DNA of 64,000 nucleotides from Bacteroidales bacterium UBA4333. GTDB lineage: Bacteria > Bacteroidota > Bacteroidia > Bacteroidales > Paludibacteraceae. The stretch lies in assembly GCA_002394335.1 (NCBI GenBank), contig DGTP01000009.1:1-64000 (forward strand), written 5' to 3'. Positions 22,985-32,093 of this stretch are shown here, piece after piece. Numbering within the stretch: position 1 is the stretch's first letter; the number at the start of each line of letters is the position of its first letter. The notes under the pieces were generated by a model, which ran no database searches, was not told the DNA's origin, and saw only the letters and a program-made list of their open reading frames with translations. Position numbers and translations under genes: made by a program.

Positions 22985-23759
22985 GAACAACCAAATGCTG
23001 ACATTTGGCGGACACCTGGAGGTGCTCCGCCGGATGTTGTATCGGGTGTTGATTGTGACAGCCGTTTTTGCATGTGCCATTTTTTGTTTCAAAGACACTA
23101 CTTTTGACTTGTTACTGGCTCCAGGCAAAAGCGATTTTTGTTTATACCATTGGATTGAGCGTTTCTTTGCTTTAGTGGGCTATGATTTTCATTTTGCCCC
23201 ATTCGAAGTAGATTTGATTGCAACAGATTTGAGCAGTCAGTTTATGACGCATATTTCCACCTCGCTCTATCTCGGATTACTTTGCGCATCCCCATATATC
23301 TTGTTTGAACTATTCCGCTTTATTTCCCCGGCGCTCTATGAAAACGAACGCAAGTATTCGATTCCCGTTCTGCTTATCATTTATACGCTGTTCATAATCG
23401 GCGTATTGATGAGTTATTTCATCCTCTTTCCTATTTCTTTCCGTTTCTTGGGCACGTATTCCGTTGCAGAACAAGTACATAGTACTATTACGTTGGATAG
23501 TTATATCTCTACCTTTGTAACGCTAACATTAGTAATGGGTGTTGTGTTCCAGTTGCCGGTTATAGCCTATTTCTTCGCAAAACTGGGCTTCATTGATAGT
23601 GAAATGCTGGCAAAATATCGTCAATACGCGTTTCTCATAATAATGATAGTGGCAGCAATCATCACACCACCGGATTTGATGACATTGACACTCGTTACTA
23701 TTCCCTTATACTTACTTTACGAAGTAAGCATTGTGGTTACTAAGCACGTCTCAAAATAA
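22977..23759 (+). CDS. tatC: Sec-independent translocase subunit TatC
   Basis: About 260 residues from the ATG at 22977, which overlaps the tatA stop (ATGAGTGA); the frame is open further upstream, but that is inside tatA. TatC features are the N-terminal TFGGHLEVLRRMLYRVLIV, FMTHISTSLYLGLLCASPYI, a Phe/Pro-rich FRFISPALYENERK, and FQLPVIAYFFAKLGFIDSEM, with six membrane segments. TatC recognises the twin-arginine signal. It closes the CXXX-repeat operon; whether the genome has another tatC cannot be seen here, and that would show how dedicated this one is. Confidence 0.93.
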   Translation: MSENNQMLTFGGHLEVLRRMLYRVLIVTAVFACAIFCFKDTTFDLLLAPGKSDFCLYHWIERFFALVGYDFHFAPFEVDLIATDLSSQFMTHISTSLYLGLLCASPYILFELFRFISPALYENERKYSIPVLLIIYTLFIIGVLMSYFILFPISFRFLGTYSVAEQVHSTITLDSYISTFVTLTLVMGVVFQLPVIAYFFAKLGFIDSEMLAKYRQYAFLIIMIVAAIITPPDLMTLTLVTIPLYLLYEVSIVVTKHVSK

Positions 23760-23856
23760 ACGTACTACCTTTGCACCGTAAATCGGACAATATGTGCACA
23801 AATATGTCCTTTGCATTGGGCAAAAACACTCTCTAATCACATTTTTTCTTAAAATG

Positions 23857-23888
23857 TTTGCATATATGCGCAAAAAGTTGTATCTTTG
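23857..23888 (+). promoter_or_regulatory. Promoter of AAA ATPase gene 23978
   Basis: TTTG at 23857-23860, 20 bp, TATCTTTG at 23881-23888, within the 67-bp block repeated from the hipBA promoter (14610-14677). A further TACCTTTG at 23766-23773 lacks a -33 TTG. Confidence 0.75.
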
Positions 23889-23977
23889 CAGCGGATTTGC
23901 AAAATTATTGGTTTCTGGTAATTGGTTTCCGGTAATTTTGCATTAGTAGTGTGAAACTCTGTAATAGTCAACTGTTT

Positions 23978-25114
23978 ATGATTAACAATCCTTTTATTTT
24001 GATAGGCGACATCCCTGCTCCCTATTTTTGTGACCGCATACAAGAGACTGCCAGATTGGCCAAGGGGATACATGGAGGTGAGAACATATGTCTGGTCTCA
24101 GAACGTCGTATGGGTAAGTCGCGTTTGGTAAAACATTGCAGCCGACTGCCGGAGATGGCGGATAATTACTATTTCTTCTATGTTGACCTGCTTCACACCT
24201 CCTCATTGCGTGATTTCGTCTTCGCTTTCGGACGTTGTGTATTTGATGCCTTGCAAAGCAAAGGCGAAAAGTTTACACGTCAATTTCTGGCTACTGTCCA
24301 GTCGATGACGGTTACTATGTCAGTTGACCCGCTGAGTATGATGCCTCAATTTGGCCTGTCGTTTAATCCTAATGCCCAGATAGAATATACATTCGAGAGC
24401 ATTTTTCGGTATCTGGAGCAGGCAGATAAACCTTGCGTCATTTGTTTTGACGAGTTCCAGCAGATCAACAAATACCCGGAAAAGAACGTTGAAGCTCTGC
24501 TGCGCAGTTATATTCAGCACATGACTAATGCACATTTCATTTTCTCCGGTAGCGAGCGCCACATGTTAGAGGAAATGTTTAATGCTTCTGCCCATCCCTT
24601 CTACAATAGCGCCTCTTATATGGGATTAGAGGCTATTCCGGAAGACAAGTATGTAGAATTTGTATGCTACTGGTTTGAGCAGTATAACAAACATATTGAT
24701 GCCGGTTTGGTTCGTTTGATTTATCAAATCGCCGAAGGCAACACCTATGCCATGCAGCGTATCAGTCATGAGCTGTTTGATTTGGTAGGGCTGAATGAAA
24801 CGGCTGATAGACAGACCTTGGCACAAGCCGTTAATAATATCGTAGAGGAAGAGACACCACGATATGCCCGTTTGCTTTCGCACGTACCCGAACGGCAACA
24901 GAACCTCTTGTTCGCCATAGCAAAAGAAGGTCGCGTGCAGAGAATCATGAGCGGACCATTCTTGCGTAAATACCATTTGCTTTCCTCCAGTGCCGTGCAA
25001 AATGCAATCAAGCACTTGCTGGAACTGGATTTAGTAACTTTAGACGATAAAAAGCAATATTCGGTAGATGATATTTTCTTAAGAATCTATTTAAATAAGA
25101 TTAGTGAACACTAA
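23978..25114 (+). CDS. AAA ATPase (archaeal-type/AAA_14-like)
   Basis: About 378 residues from the ATG at 23978. A modified Walker A, LVSERRMGKSRLVKH, and Walker B, CVICFDEFQQI, are followed by FIFSGSERHMLEEMF (sensor 1-like). The C-terminal ~90 residues look like a winged helix (LLFAIAKEGRVQRIMSGPFL, then AVQNAIKHLLELDLV). This is the general form of the STAND-like or archaeal ATPase families abundant in Bacteroidales. Function unknown. It has its own promoter and terminator. The leader has a 16-bp direct repeat of TTGGTTTCYGGTAATT (23909-23941). Confidence 0.82.
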   Translation: MINNPFILIGDIPAPYFCDRIQETARLAKGIHGGENICLVSERRMGKSRLVKHCSRLPEMADNYYFFYVDLLHTSSLRDFVFAFGRCVFDALQSKGEKFTRQFLATVQSMTVTMSVDPLSMMPQFGLSFNPNAQIEYTFESIFRYLEQADKPCVICFDEFQQINKYPEKNVEALLRSYIQHMTNAHFIFSGSERHMLEEMFNASAHPFYNSASYMGLEAIPEDKYVEFVCYWFEQYNKHIDAGLVRLIYQIAEGNTYAMQRISHELFDLVGLNETADRQTLAQAVNNIVEEETPRYARLLSHVPERQQNLLFAIAKEGRVQRIMSGPFLRKYHLLSSSAVQNAIKHLLELDLVTLDDKKQYSVDDIFLRIYLNKISEH

Positions 25115-25120
25115 TCCTAT

Positions 25121-25155
25121 ACCGCCACGTCTCAACCGCGTGGCGGTGTTTTTTT
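25121..25155 (+). terminator. Rho-independent terminator
   Basis: ACCGCCACG pairs with CGTGGCGGT (9 bp, loop TCTCAACCG), then G and seven T. Confidence 0.92.
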
Positions 25156-25175
25156 GATGCAAAATACCCGAACGC

Positions 25176-25206
25176 TTGCATATGTGCAAAAAAAGTTGTA
25201 CCTTTG
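25176..25206 (+). promoter_or_regulatory. Promoter of AAA_14 gene 25268
   Basis: TTG at 25176-25178, 20 bp, TACCTTTG at 25199-25206. Confidence 0.8.
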
Positions 25207-25267
25207 CAGCGGATTTTGCTTTAAGAATGGTTGCAATTGCAACTAAATTTGAACCAAATAGCATGTT

Positions 25268-26599
25268 ATGGATATACAAAGAAACGACTATGTAGAACGA
25301 CTTTACGCCAAAAGTTGGAATGGTAAAGTGAAGATTATCACCGGTATACGTCGATGCGGAAAGTCTTACCTGTTGTCCCGTCTGTACAAGCAATTTCTTA
25401 TCAACAAAGGAGTAGCAGAAGACTGCTTTGTGGAGATAGATTTAGAGGACGACTCCAATGCAGCCTATCGTAATCCGCAAGTTTTGTCAGAATATGTGAG
25501 GGCTAAGTGTAAAAACAAACGACGTAAATATTATGTCTTTATCGATGAGATACAACGGTGCTCCAAGGTATTGGCTCCGAATGTAGATTTATCGCGAGTA
25601 GCAGAAGAAGACAGAGATTCGTTATATATTACTTTCTACGATGTCTTAAACGGACTACGGAAACAGCCCAATATGGATGTTTATGTAACCGGTAGTAACA
25701 GCAAGATGCTTTCTTCGGATATTGTTACTTATTTCCGGGACCGCGGAAGTGAAATAAAAGTCTATCCGCTCTCATTTGCGGAATTCTATGCGTTTGCGGG
25801 TTTGGAAAAAGCTGAAGCTTTGGATTTTTATTTGAATTTTGGTGGAATGCCTCTGGCTGTACTTGAGCCCAATGAACAAGAGAAACGGAACTATTTGGCA
25901 AACCTGCATAAAGACGTGTATATGAAAGATATTGTTGATCGCTATAACTTGAAAGACGATATCATAATTGATGCCTTGACTGATGCTATTTACTCGTCTG
26001 TAGGCTCTTTGTCTAATCCGCATAAGTTAGCCAATACCATAACTTCTGTCATGTCATTACCGACCACTGATCCGACTATAAAAGTTTATTTAAGTTATCT
26101 GGAGGATGCCTATCTTATCTCGGTTGCAGAACGCTATGATGTTAAGGGAAAGCGCTATTTTGAGAATATTAAGAAATACTATGCGATGGATTTAGGCTTG
26201 CGTAACGCGCGACTTAATTTCCGCCAGCAAGAGCGAAGCCATTTGATGGAAAACATGCTGTATAATGAACTCATTCGTCGTGGTTATAGAGTGGATGTAG
26301 GTGTAGTAGAAGTACAAAGGATGGTGAACGGTAAACGTCAGCAAGCCCAATATGAGATTGATTTTATCGTCAATACCGGTTTTGAGCAGATCTATATCCA
26401 ATCGGCACTTAATATTGACACTCCGGAAAAGAGAGAGCAAGAGACTTTCTCGTTGCGAAATACACGTGATTCGTTCCGAAAAATAGTTTTGTTAGATGGT
26501 ATCTCAAGAGCATGGACTGATAACAACGGCATCACGTATTTAGGAGTCATACCATTTCTGCTTAATACGGACAAATCCCTAAATGAATTATTTGCATAG
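25268..26599 (+). CDS. AAA_14 ATPase with DUF4143 C-terminus
   Basis: A 443-residue protein with the classic layout: Walker A IITGIRRCGKSYLLSRL (residues ~22-38), Walker B YYVFIDEIQR, VYVTGSNSKMLSSD, then EIKVYPLSFAEFYAF typical of the AAA_14 family. The C-terminal DUF4143 region has YLEDAYLISVAERYDVKGK, RSHLMENMLYNELIRRGY and YEIDFIVN, which resembles a PD-(D/E)XK nuclease-like fold (ExK/DF pattern). Bacteroidales genomes hold many copies; a physiological role is not established. Own promoter at 25176. The next gene begins 17 bp before its stop. Confidence 0.92.
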   Translation: MDIQRNDYVERLYAKSWNGKVKIITGIRRCGKSYLLSRLYKQFLINKGVAEDCFVEIDLEDDSNAAYRNPQVLSEYVRAKCKNKRRKYYVFIDEIQRCSKVLAPNVDLSRVAEEDRDSLYITFYDVLNGLRKQPNMDVYVTGSNSKMLSSDIVTYFRDRGSEIKVYPLSFAEFYAFAGLEKAEALDFYLNFGGMPLAVLEPNEQEKRNYLANLHKDVYMKDIVDRYNLKDDIIIDALTDAIYSSVGSLSNPHKLANTITSVMSLPTTDPTIKVYLSYLEDAYLISVAERYDVKGKRYFENIKKYYAMDLGLRNARLNFRQQERSHLMENMLYNELIRRGYRVDVGVVEVQRMVNGKRQQAQYEIDFIVNTGFEQIYIQSALNIDTPEKREQETFSLRNTRDSFRKIVLLDGISRAWTDNNGITYLGVIPFLLNTDKSLNELFA

Positions 26600-27761
26600 A
26601 CTGATGTTAGAAGACTATCGTTTTAGCGAAGAGATGGAGTATGCGGGGCACCGTCTGGTGGTGCGCACCAAGGACATCGAGATTGGCGGCGTGTTGGGCG
26701 CGGCGCTGGTCTCTGCGTTGCTGGTCGATACGGAGGAAGGCAACCGCCGCGATATCGCCATCGACAGCGAGGCGGAGCAGATGGCATGGATCAAGAGATA
26801 CGAACGCGAGGTGCGCCGCGAGGAATGGGGCATGCTGTCCGTGGAGGTCCGTCTGCTGAGCGAGGCATACATCGCGTTTGCGACGGAGAAGACGAGTCTG
26901 GCGGAGATATGTCCGAACAGGCTGTTGTTAGACTTGGCGATGCGGCTGACCGTCCGCTATATGCAGTATCTGACGCGAGAGATTTTCTGCGCACATATAT
27001 GGGAATGCTGTACGTGGCAGACTCCTTTTGCGGGCTGGCTGCTCTCCGCAGCACGGGTAGAGACACGCCGGCAGCGGTTTATACAAACCGACTGGACCGA
27101 CCCGGCGAGCGTGACCGCACTCGCCGACGAGACAGACAAAGACCAGCCGGAGGAACCGACCTTGGTGTTCGAAGGCGAAGGGGCGGAAGATATCATGGGT
27201 CGCTACCTGAAATGGGTCTGGACGAGTTATCAGGCGCAGCTGCGCGAGATACCGGGTTCGCAACCACGAGCACCCAAACACCGCAATTATATCGTTGACC
27301 AAGAGACCGACTGGCGGTTTGCCATGGACGAGGTGAACACGCTGAGCGAAGAGGGGCAACAACTCTTTGCGCAATGGATGACGGGCTGGCGGCAGTTCGT
27401 CACCAAGCAGCTCAAGCCGCAAAGACCGGTACTCTTCTGGACCGACACCACGACGGAGTTACGGCAACGCCAACTGACCCAATATCTGCGGATTCAAGAG
27501 AAAGAGTGGGATTATTTCAAGTGCCTCTCGGCGGCTATCTATGCCCTCAGGCAGATGGGTTATGTGCGCCGTGCGTGCTCCGTGAGGGATATAACGCGGT
27601 GGATGACCGAGGAACTGACCAAAGACTATACCACCAAAAACAACCGCGACCAGTTCCGCCGTGCATGGAACGAACTGAGCCGCTACCACGACGATGTACG
27701 CCTTTTCGTGCAGGAACTAAAGAACCTGCTCGGCGACAGACAGACTCAGAAGCTTACATAA
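26583..27761 (+). CDS. Hypothetical protein, GC-rich
   Basis: A 392-residue protein I do not recognise. It starts at 26583, inside the ATPase gene (or at the ATG at 26604, just past it). Predicted mostly helical, with Trp/Arg-rich segments (FCAHIWECCTWQTPFAGWLL, YLKWVWTSYQAQLREI). The C-terminal third (ECV-free; YALRQMGYVRRACSVRDI, then NRDQFRRAWNELSRYHDDVR) is reminiscent of the ends of RteC-like or other Bacteroides mobile-element proteins. The start region is visibly richer in GC than the ATPase gene before it, which hints at a different origin. No signal peptide or catalytic motif. Confidence 0.6.
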   Translation: MNYLHRLMLEDYRFSEEMEYAGHRLVVRTKDIEIGGVLGAALVSALLVDTEEGNRRDIAIDSEAEQMAWIKRYEREVRREEWGMLSVEVRLLSEAYIAFATEKTSLAEICPNRLLLDLAMRLTVRYMQYLTREIFCAHIWECCTWQTPFAGWLLSAARVETRRQRFIQTDWTDPASVTALADETDKDQPEEPTLVFEGEGAEDIMGRYLKWVWTSYQAQLREIPGSQPRAPKHRNYIVDQETDWRFAMDEVNTLSEEGQQLFAQWMTGWRQFVTKQLKPQRPVLFWTDTTTELRQRQLTQYLRIQEKEWDYFKCLSAAIYALRQMGYVRRACSVRDITRWMTEELTKDYTTKNNRDQFRRAWNELSRYHDDVRLFVQELKNLLGDRQTQKLT

Positions 27762-27870
27762 AAAACGTTGCAAAGTTACTATTTTGGGGGATATATACAA
27801 CGGAATAAAATAAAAAACGTTCATGTGGCGGTGATTTTTCCATGCTTAGGGACGAAAAATGGCACTTTTA

Positions 27871-27902
27871 TTTGCGTATATTGTTTTTTTTTAGTACCTT
27901 TG
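27871..27902 (+). promoter_or_regulatory. Promoter of glgP
   Basis: TTTG at 27871-27874, 20 bp, TACCTTTG at 27895-27902, 55 bp upstream of the ATG. Confidence 0.8.
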
Positions 27903-27957
27903 CGTGCTTTTTTGGGGCATTATTTTTGAAAACTGTAAAAAACAATAATATTAAGGT

Positions 27958-30519
27958 ATGAAAATTAAAGTAAGCAATGTGAATCAGGCACAGTGGCGCG
28001 AAGCTAATGTGCACGCCAAACTGCCTGAGAACCTGAACAAACTGCACGAAATCGCCTACAACCTCTGGTGGGTGTGGAATCATGACGCCAAAGACCTTTT
28101 CCGCGGCATCGACATCGACGCGTGGCACCGTGCCCAGTCGAACCCCGTTGTACTGCTGAACATCCTCGGTTATCAGAAACTTCAGGAGCTCAGCGAGGAC
28201 AAAACCTTCATGAAGAAGCTGGACAAGATCTATGCCGAGTTCCGCGCCTACATGGACACCCCCAAGGATCCGAAGAAACCGTCAATAGCTTATTTCTCGA
28301 TGGAGTACGGTCTGACCCAGGTAGTGAAGATCTACTCCGGCGGTCTGGGAATCCTCGCCGGCGATTACCTCAAAGAGGCTTCCGACTGCAATGTGGACAT
28401 GACAGCCATCGGTTTCCTCTACCGCTACGGTTATTTCACCCAGACTCTCTCTCCCGAGGGACAGCAGATCGCCAACTACGAGGCACAGAACTTCTCGAAC
28501 CTGCCTATCGAGCAGGTGAAGAACGAGGACGGCAGCCCGATGGTGGTGGATGTGCCTTATCCTGACCGCATGGTACACGCTTATCTATGGCGTGTGGCAG
28601 TAGGCCGCATGAATCTGTATCTGCTGGATACCGACAACGAGCTGAACTCGGAGTGGGACCGCCAGATCACCCACCAACTCTACGGAGGTGACTGGGAGAA
28701 CCGAATCAAACAGGAGATCCTGTTGGGTATCGGCGGTGTGCTGGCTCTCAAGAAATTAGGTATCAAGAAAGATATCTACCACTGCAACGAGGGTCACGCA
28801 GCCCTGATGGGTCTGCAACGCCTTGTGGATCTGGTACAGGAAGAAGGTCTGAACTTCAACGAAGCCAAAGAGGTGGTACGCGCCAGCGGTCTGTACACCT
28901 GCCATACACCGGTGCCTGCCGGACACGACTACTTTGAGGAGGGTCTCTTCTACAAATACATGAGCAGCTATGCCGAGAAATTAGGCATCGAGTGGCACGA
29001 CCTGATCGGTCTGGGCCGCAGCAACCCGGATGACAACAGCGAGAAGTTCTCGATGTCCGTCTTCGCCCTCAACACCTGCCAGGAGGCCAACGGTGTATCC
29101 TATCTCCATGGCGAAGTGTCGAAGAAGATGTTCTCACCGGTATGGCCGGGTTACTTCCCTGAAGAGCTTCACGTGTCGTATGTGACCAACGGCGTACACA
29201 TGCCTACATGGGCAGCCAGCGAGTGGAAAGCCGTATATAACAAATACTTCCCGAAAGACTGGGACAAAGACCAGTCGAACCTCGACATGTGGAAGAACTT
29301 CAACGACATCCCAGCCGATGAGATCTGGAAAGTGCGCATGGGCTTGAAACAACGTCTGATCGACTATATCAAAGCCAAGTTCCGCGAGGACTGGATGAAG
29401 ACCCAGGGCGATCCTGCCCGTATCGTGCGCGCCCTCAACGAGATGAACGCCAACACCCTGATCATCGGTTTCGGCCGCCGTTTCGCCACCTACAAGCGTG
29501 CACACCTGCTCTTCACCGATCTGGAGCGTCTGGACAAGCTGGTGAACAACCCCAACTACCCTGTCCAGTTCCTCTTCACCGGTAAGGCACACCCTGCTGA
29601 CGGCGGAGGACAAGGCTTGATCAAACGCATCATCGAGATCAGCCGTATGCCGCAGTTCTTAGGCAAGATCATCTTCCTGGAGAACTACGACATGTCGCTT
29701 GCGAAGCGTCTGATCTCCGGTGTGGACATCTGGCTGAACACACCTACCCGTCCTCTCGAGGCTTCCGGTACATCGGGCGAGAAAGCCCAGATGAACGGCG
29801 TACTGAACTTCTCCGTGAAAGACGGATGGTGGTACGAGGGTTACGTAGAGGGTGCAGGATGGGCATTGACCGAGAAACGCACCTACGAGAACCAGGCACA
29901 CCAGGATCAGCTCGATGCCGCTACCATCTACCAGATGTTAGAGAACGAGATCATCCCGATGTACTACGCCAAGAATGCGAAGGGCTACTCCTCACAATGG
30001 ATCCAGACCATCAAGAACTCTGTAACGAAGATCACTCCGCGTTTCACCATGAAGCGTATGATGGACGACTACTTCGACCGCTTCTACAACAAGCTCCAGA
30101 AACGCCACAAGCTGCTGGCTAAAGACCACTACAAAGTGGCACGCGAACTGGCGGCATGGAAAGAGAACATGGTAGCTCACTGGGACGAGATCGAGGTCTG
30201 CAAGATCGAGATGCCGGACTTCAGCGATCTGAACGTAGGCGACAAAGTGCGCATCGCAGTAGAGCTCGACACCAAGGGTCTGAACGACAAAGGTATCGGT
30301 GTGGAGCTGGTAGCTATCCGCACCTCTACCCACAACAACGACAAACTCTACGGCAACCCGCAGGCGCTGGAGTTGAAGAAAGTGGAGGGATCGCACATGT
30401 TCTTCGAAACCCAATACAGTCTGAACTATGCCGGAGGTATGAAGTTCGGTCTGCGTATGTATCCGCAGAACGAGCTGCTGCCGCACCGCATGGATTTCTG
30501 CTACGTTCGCTGGCTATAA
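27958..30519 (+). CDS. glgP: Alpha-glucan (glycogen) phosphorylase
   Basis: An 853-residue phosphorylase of the short form (GT35). It cleaves alpha-1,4 glucans with phosphate to give glucose-1-phosphate, using pyridoxal phosphate. Recognisable parts: the N-terminal LHEIAYNLWWVWNHDAKDLF, IAYFSMEYGLTQ, IYSGGLGILAGDYLKEASD, HCNEGHAAL, then TCHTPVPAGHDYF and, near the end, PLEASGTSGEKAQMNGVLN, where the Lys after TSGE should hold the cofactor. Length is normal for the family. It has its own promoter and probably shares a transcript with recO, 3 bp downstream. It fits the glycogen genes at 48524-53075 in function, though it is distant from them. Confidence 0.95.
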   Translation: MKIKVSNVNQAQWREANVHAKLPENLNKLHEIAYNLWWVWNHDAKDLFRGIDIDAWHRAQSNPVVLLNILGYQKLQELSEDKTFMKKLDKIYAEFRAYMDTPKDPKKPSIAYFSMEYGLTQVVKIYSGGLGILAGDYLKEASDCNVDMTAIGFLYRYGYFTQTLSPEGQQIANYEAQNFSNLPIEQVKNEDGSPMVVDVPYPDRMVHAYLWRVAVGRMNLYLLDTDNELNSEWDRQITHQLYGGDWENRIKQEILLGIGGVLALKKLGIKKDIYHCNEGHAALMGLQRLVDLVQEEGLNFNEAKEVVRASGLYTCHTPVPAGHDYFEEGLFYKYMSSYAEKLGIEWHDLIGLGRSNPDDNSEKFSMSVFALNTCQEANGVSYLHGEVSKKMFSPVWPGYFPEELHVSYVTNGVHMPTWAASEWKAVYNKYFPKDWDKDQSNLDMWKNFNDIPADEIWKVRMGLKQRLIDYIKAKFREDWMKTQGDPARIVRALNEMNANTLIIGFGRRFATYKRAHLLFTDLERLDKLVNNPNYPVQFLFTGKAHPADGGGQGLIKRIIEISRMPQFLGKIIFLENYDMSLAKRLISGVDIWLNTPTRPLEASGTSGEKAQMNGVLNFSVKDGWWYEGYVEGAGWALTEKRTYENQAHQDQLDAATIYQMLENEIIPMYYAKNAKGYSSQWIQTIKNSVTKITPRFTMKRMMDDYFDRFYNKLQKRHKLLAKDHYKVARELAAWKENMVAHWDEIEVCKIEMPDFSDLNVGDKVRIAVELDTKGLNDKGIGVELVAIRTSTHNNDKLYGNPQALELKKVEGSHMFFETQYSLNYAGGMKFGLRMYPQNELLPHRMDFCYVRWL

Positions 30520-30522
30520 GCA

Positions 30523-31116
30523 ATGATCACTACAACTGCTATCATACTGCAGTTGCAGCCACACTCTGACAGAGCGCGCGTCCTGCATACGTACACACGT
30601 ATGTGCGGGCGCGCGAACTATATAATATACGGCGTAGGAGGGAAGAAGAAACCCACGGGCGTCTATGCCCCGCTGTCGCTGGTAGAACTCACCATCCGCG
30701 AGGGGCGCGCCGGCGCTCCCTCCGTAGTAGAGCAAGCACAGCTGATCTACGTGCCGGAGAACACACGGTTTGATGTCAAGCGGCAGACGGTAGCCATCTT
30801 CCTTGCCGAGCTGCTGAGCCGTGTGCTCTACCAGCCTCTGCAGGACGATGGGCTCTTCGACTACCTGATGACTGTCATCACCGAGCTTGACCGGACACCT
30901 GAACCTGAAAACATACACCTAAAAGCCATGCGCGGCATAGCCGCCCGTCTGGGGTTTGCCATCGACGAAGAGCAACACCCGTTCCTCTTGAGCGAACCAG
31001 CCACGCGCGCCATGCGGCAAGAGCAGTTGCGCAGATTGTGCGACTACTACGCCGACCATGTAGATGGCTGGCAGCAACTCAAATCTCTGGATGTGCTGAT
31101 GGAAATATTCGATTAG
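30523..31116 (+). CDS. recO: DNA repair protein RecO
   Basis: A 197-residue RecO-like protein. The N-terminal OB fold begins TTAIILQLQPHSDRARVLHT, followed by RANYIIYGVGGKKKP and YAPLSLVELTI. The helical C-terminal half has FLAELLSRVLYQPLQDD and LGFAIDEEQHPFLLSEP. RecO loads RecA onto SSB-coated single strands in the RecFOR pathway. It is a little shorter than most RecO proteins (usually ~230-250) and lacks the zinc-binding Cys set. It starts 3 bp after glgP and ends 4 bp into the convergent phosphoesterase gene. Confidence 0.85.
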   Translation: MITTTAIILQLQPHSDRARVLHTYTRMCGRANYIIYGVGGKKKPTGVYAPLSLVELTIREGRAGAPSVVEQAQLIYVPENTRFDVKRQTVAIFLAELLSRVLYQPLQDDGLFDYLMTVITELDRTPEPENIHLKAMRGIAARLGFAIDEEQHPFLLSEPATRAMRQEQLRRLCDYYADHVDGWQQLKSLDVLMEIFD

Positions 31117-32093
31117 CGGGTAAGAAAACACTCGTCGTACAACTCACCGTCCGCCAGACGGTAGGTACGCATCCGCAATGTATCCCCCCACAGACTCAAC
31201 TGCTGGTAATAGACCGAAGTCACCCCCTGTCGCTCATGATAATGCCTGAACCGCGGGGTGTGTTCCGTTGTGGTGGAGGTCATCTCCACAAAAGGCAGCT
31301 GGCGTGCATACTGGTGGTCATGGCCGGCTATCACCAGATCGGCTTCCCGCAGCGGAGCCACGCATGAGAGATAGACTCCGGGATTGAAGCGCCCCCGGGA
31401 TGCACTATAGACGGGATGGTGCATGATCACTACCACGAAGCGGTCCGATGCCTGCCGGATTACTCCCGTGAGCCAGGTGTTGAGCCTCGTGTAATCGTGC
31501 AGCCAACGCAAACCCTCCGTATCGAGAGCTATGAACCGCAAGCCTTTGAAATCCACATAATAGGTGGTATTCTCAAAACCTGCAAAACCGTTCTTGGGAT
31601 GGCAGAACATCTCGTTCCACAGGGGCGAGAGAGGACGGCGGAGTCCTTTGTGGTACTCGTGGTTTCCGGGACAAGAGATCACCGGAATAGAATCAAGACG
31701 GGTACCCTTGAGGGCGAACGCCAACTGCTGGGCATAGTATTCGTAGCCGCGCTCCAACCAGTCTCCCAGTTGCGCATAGCAGTCCGCATGAGGCACACGC
31801 GAAGCGAGGGTGTCGTAGTCGGCGTGTGTGAGGAGGCTGTGTACATCGCCCAAGAGCAGGATATCCAATGTGTCGGGCAGCAGTGTGTCCTGCCAGTATC
31901 CCTGCTCATCCTGTACAAAGCCCGGAAGAGAATCATCGCCGAAGCAATGAAACGTGTATGCCGTCTTGCTCCCCTGCCAGACGGGTTCTTCCGGCATACC
32001 GAACCATGCCTGCCACCGGAGCGCGCAGAGTACTGCGCCTCCGAGGACAAGCAGGATGACGAGACTAGAAAGGAAGGTCTGTCGTGTTGTCAT
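31113..32093 (-). CDS. Membrane-anchored metallophosphoesterase
   Basis: A 326-residue protein with one N-terminal membrane anchor (FLSSLVILLVLGGAVLCAL), so the enzyme domain probably faces the periplasm. Calcineurin-like metal motifs are in order: ILLLGDVHS, AQLGDWLERG (Asp plus Arg pattern), SCPGNHEY, VVVIMHHPVY and LVIAGHDHQYAR. These supply the two-metal site of phosphoesterases. The substrate is unknown. The start overlaps the DUF3127 gene by 29 bp, so it is coupled to the DUF6242-pgk-DUF3127 row. Confidence 0.88.
   Translation of the reverse strand: MTTRQTFLSSLVILLVLGGAVLCALRWQAWFGMPEEPVWQGSKTAYTFHCFGDDSLPGFVQDEQGYWQDTLLPDTLDILLLGDVHSLLTHADYDTLASRVPHADCYAQLGDWLERGYEYYAQQLAFALKGTRLDSIPVISCPGNHEYHKGLRRPLSPLWNEMFCHPKNGFAGFENTTYYVDFKGLRFIALDTEGLRWLHDYTRLNTWLTGVIRQASDRFVVVIMHHPVYSASRGRFNPGVYLSCVAPLREADLVIAGHDHQYARQLPFVEMTSTTTEHTPRFRHYHERQGVTSVYYQQLSLWGDTLRMRTYRLADGELYDECFLTR

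Noticed and set aside
23766..23773. Second promoter right after tatC
   Set aside because: TACCTTTG is present but no TTG lies 19-21 bp upstream, and a complete promoter follows at 23857.
12087..27761. Integrated phage or IS element
   Set aside because: No transposase, integrase, capsid or terminase gene and no clear terminal repeats were found, although the content is accessory.
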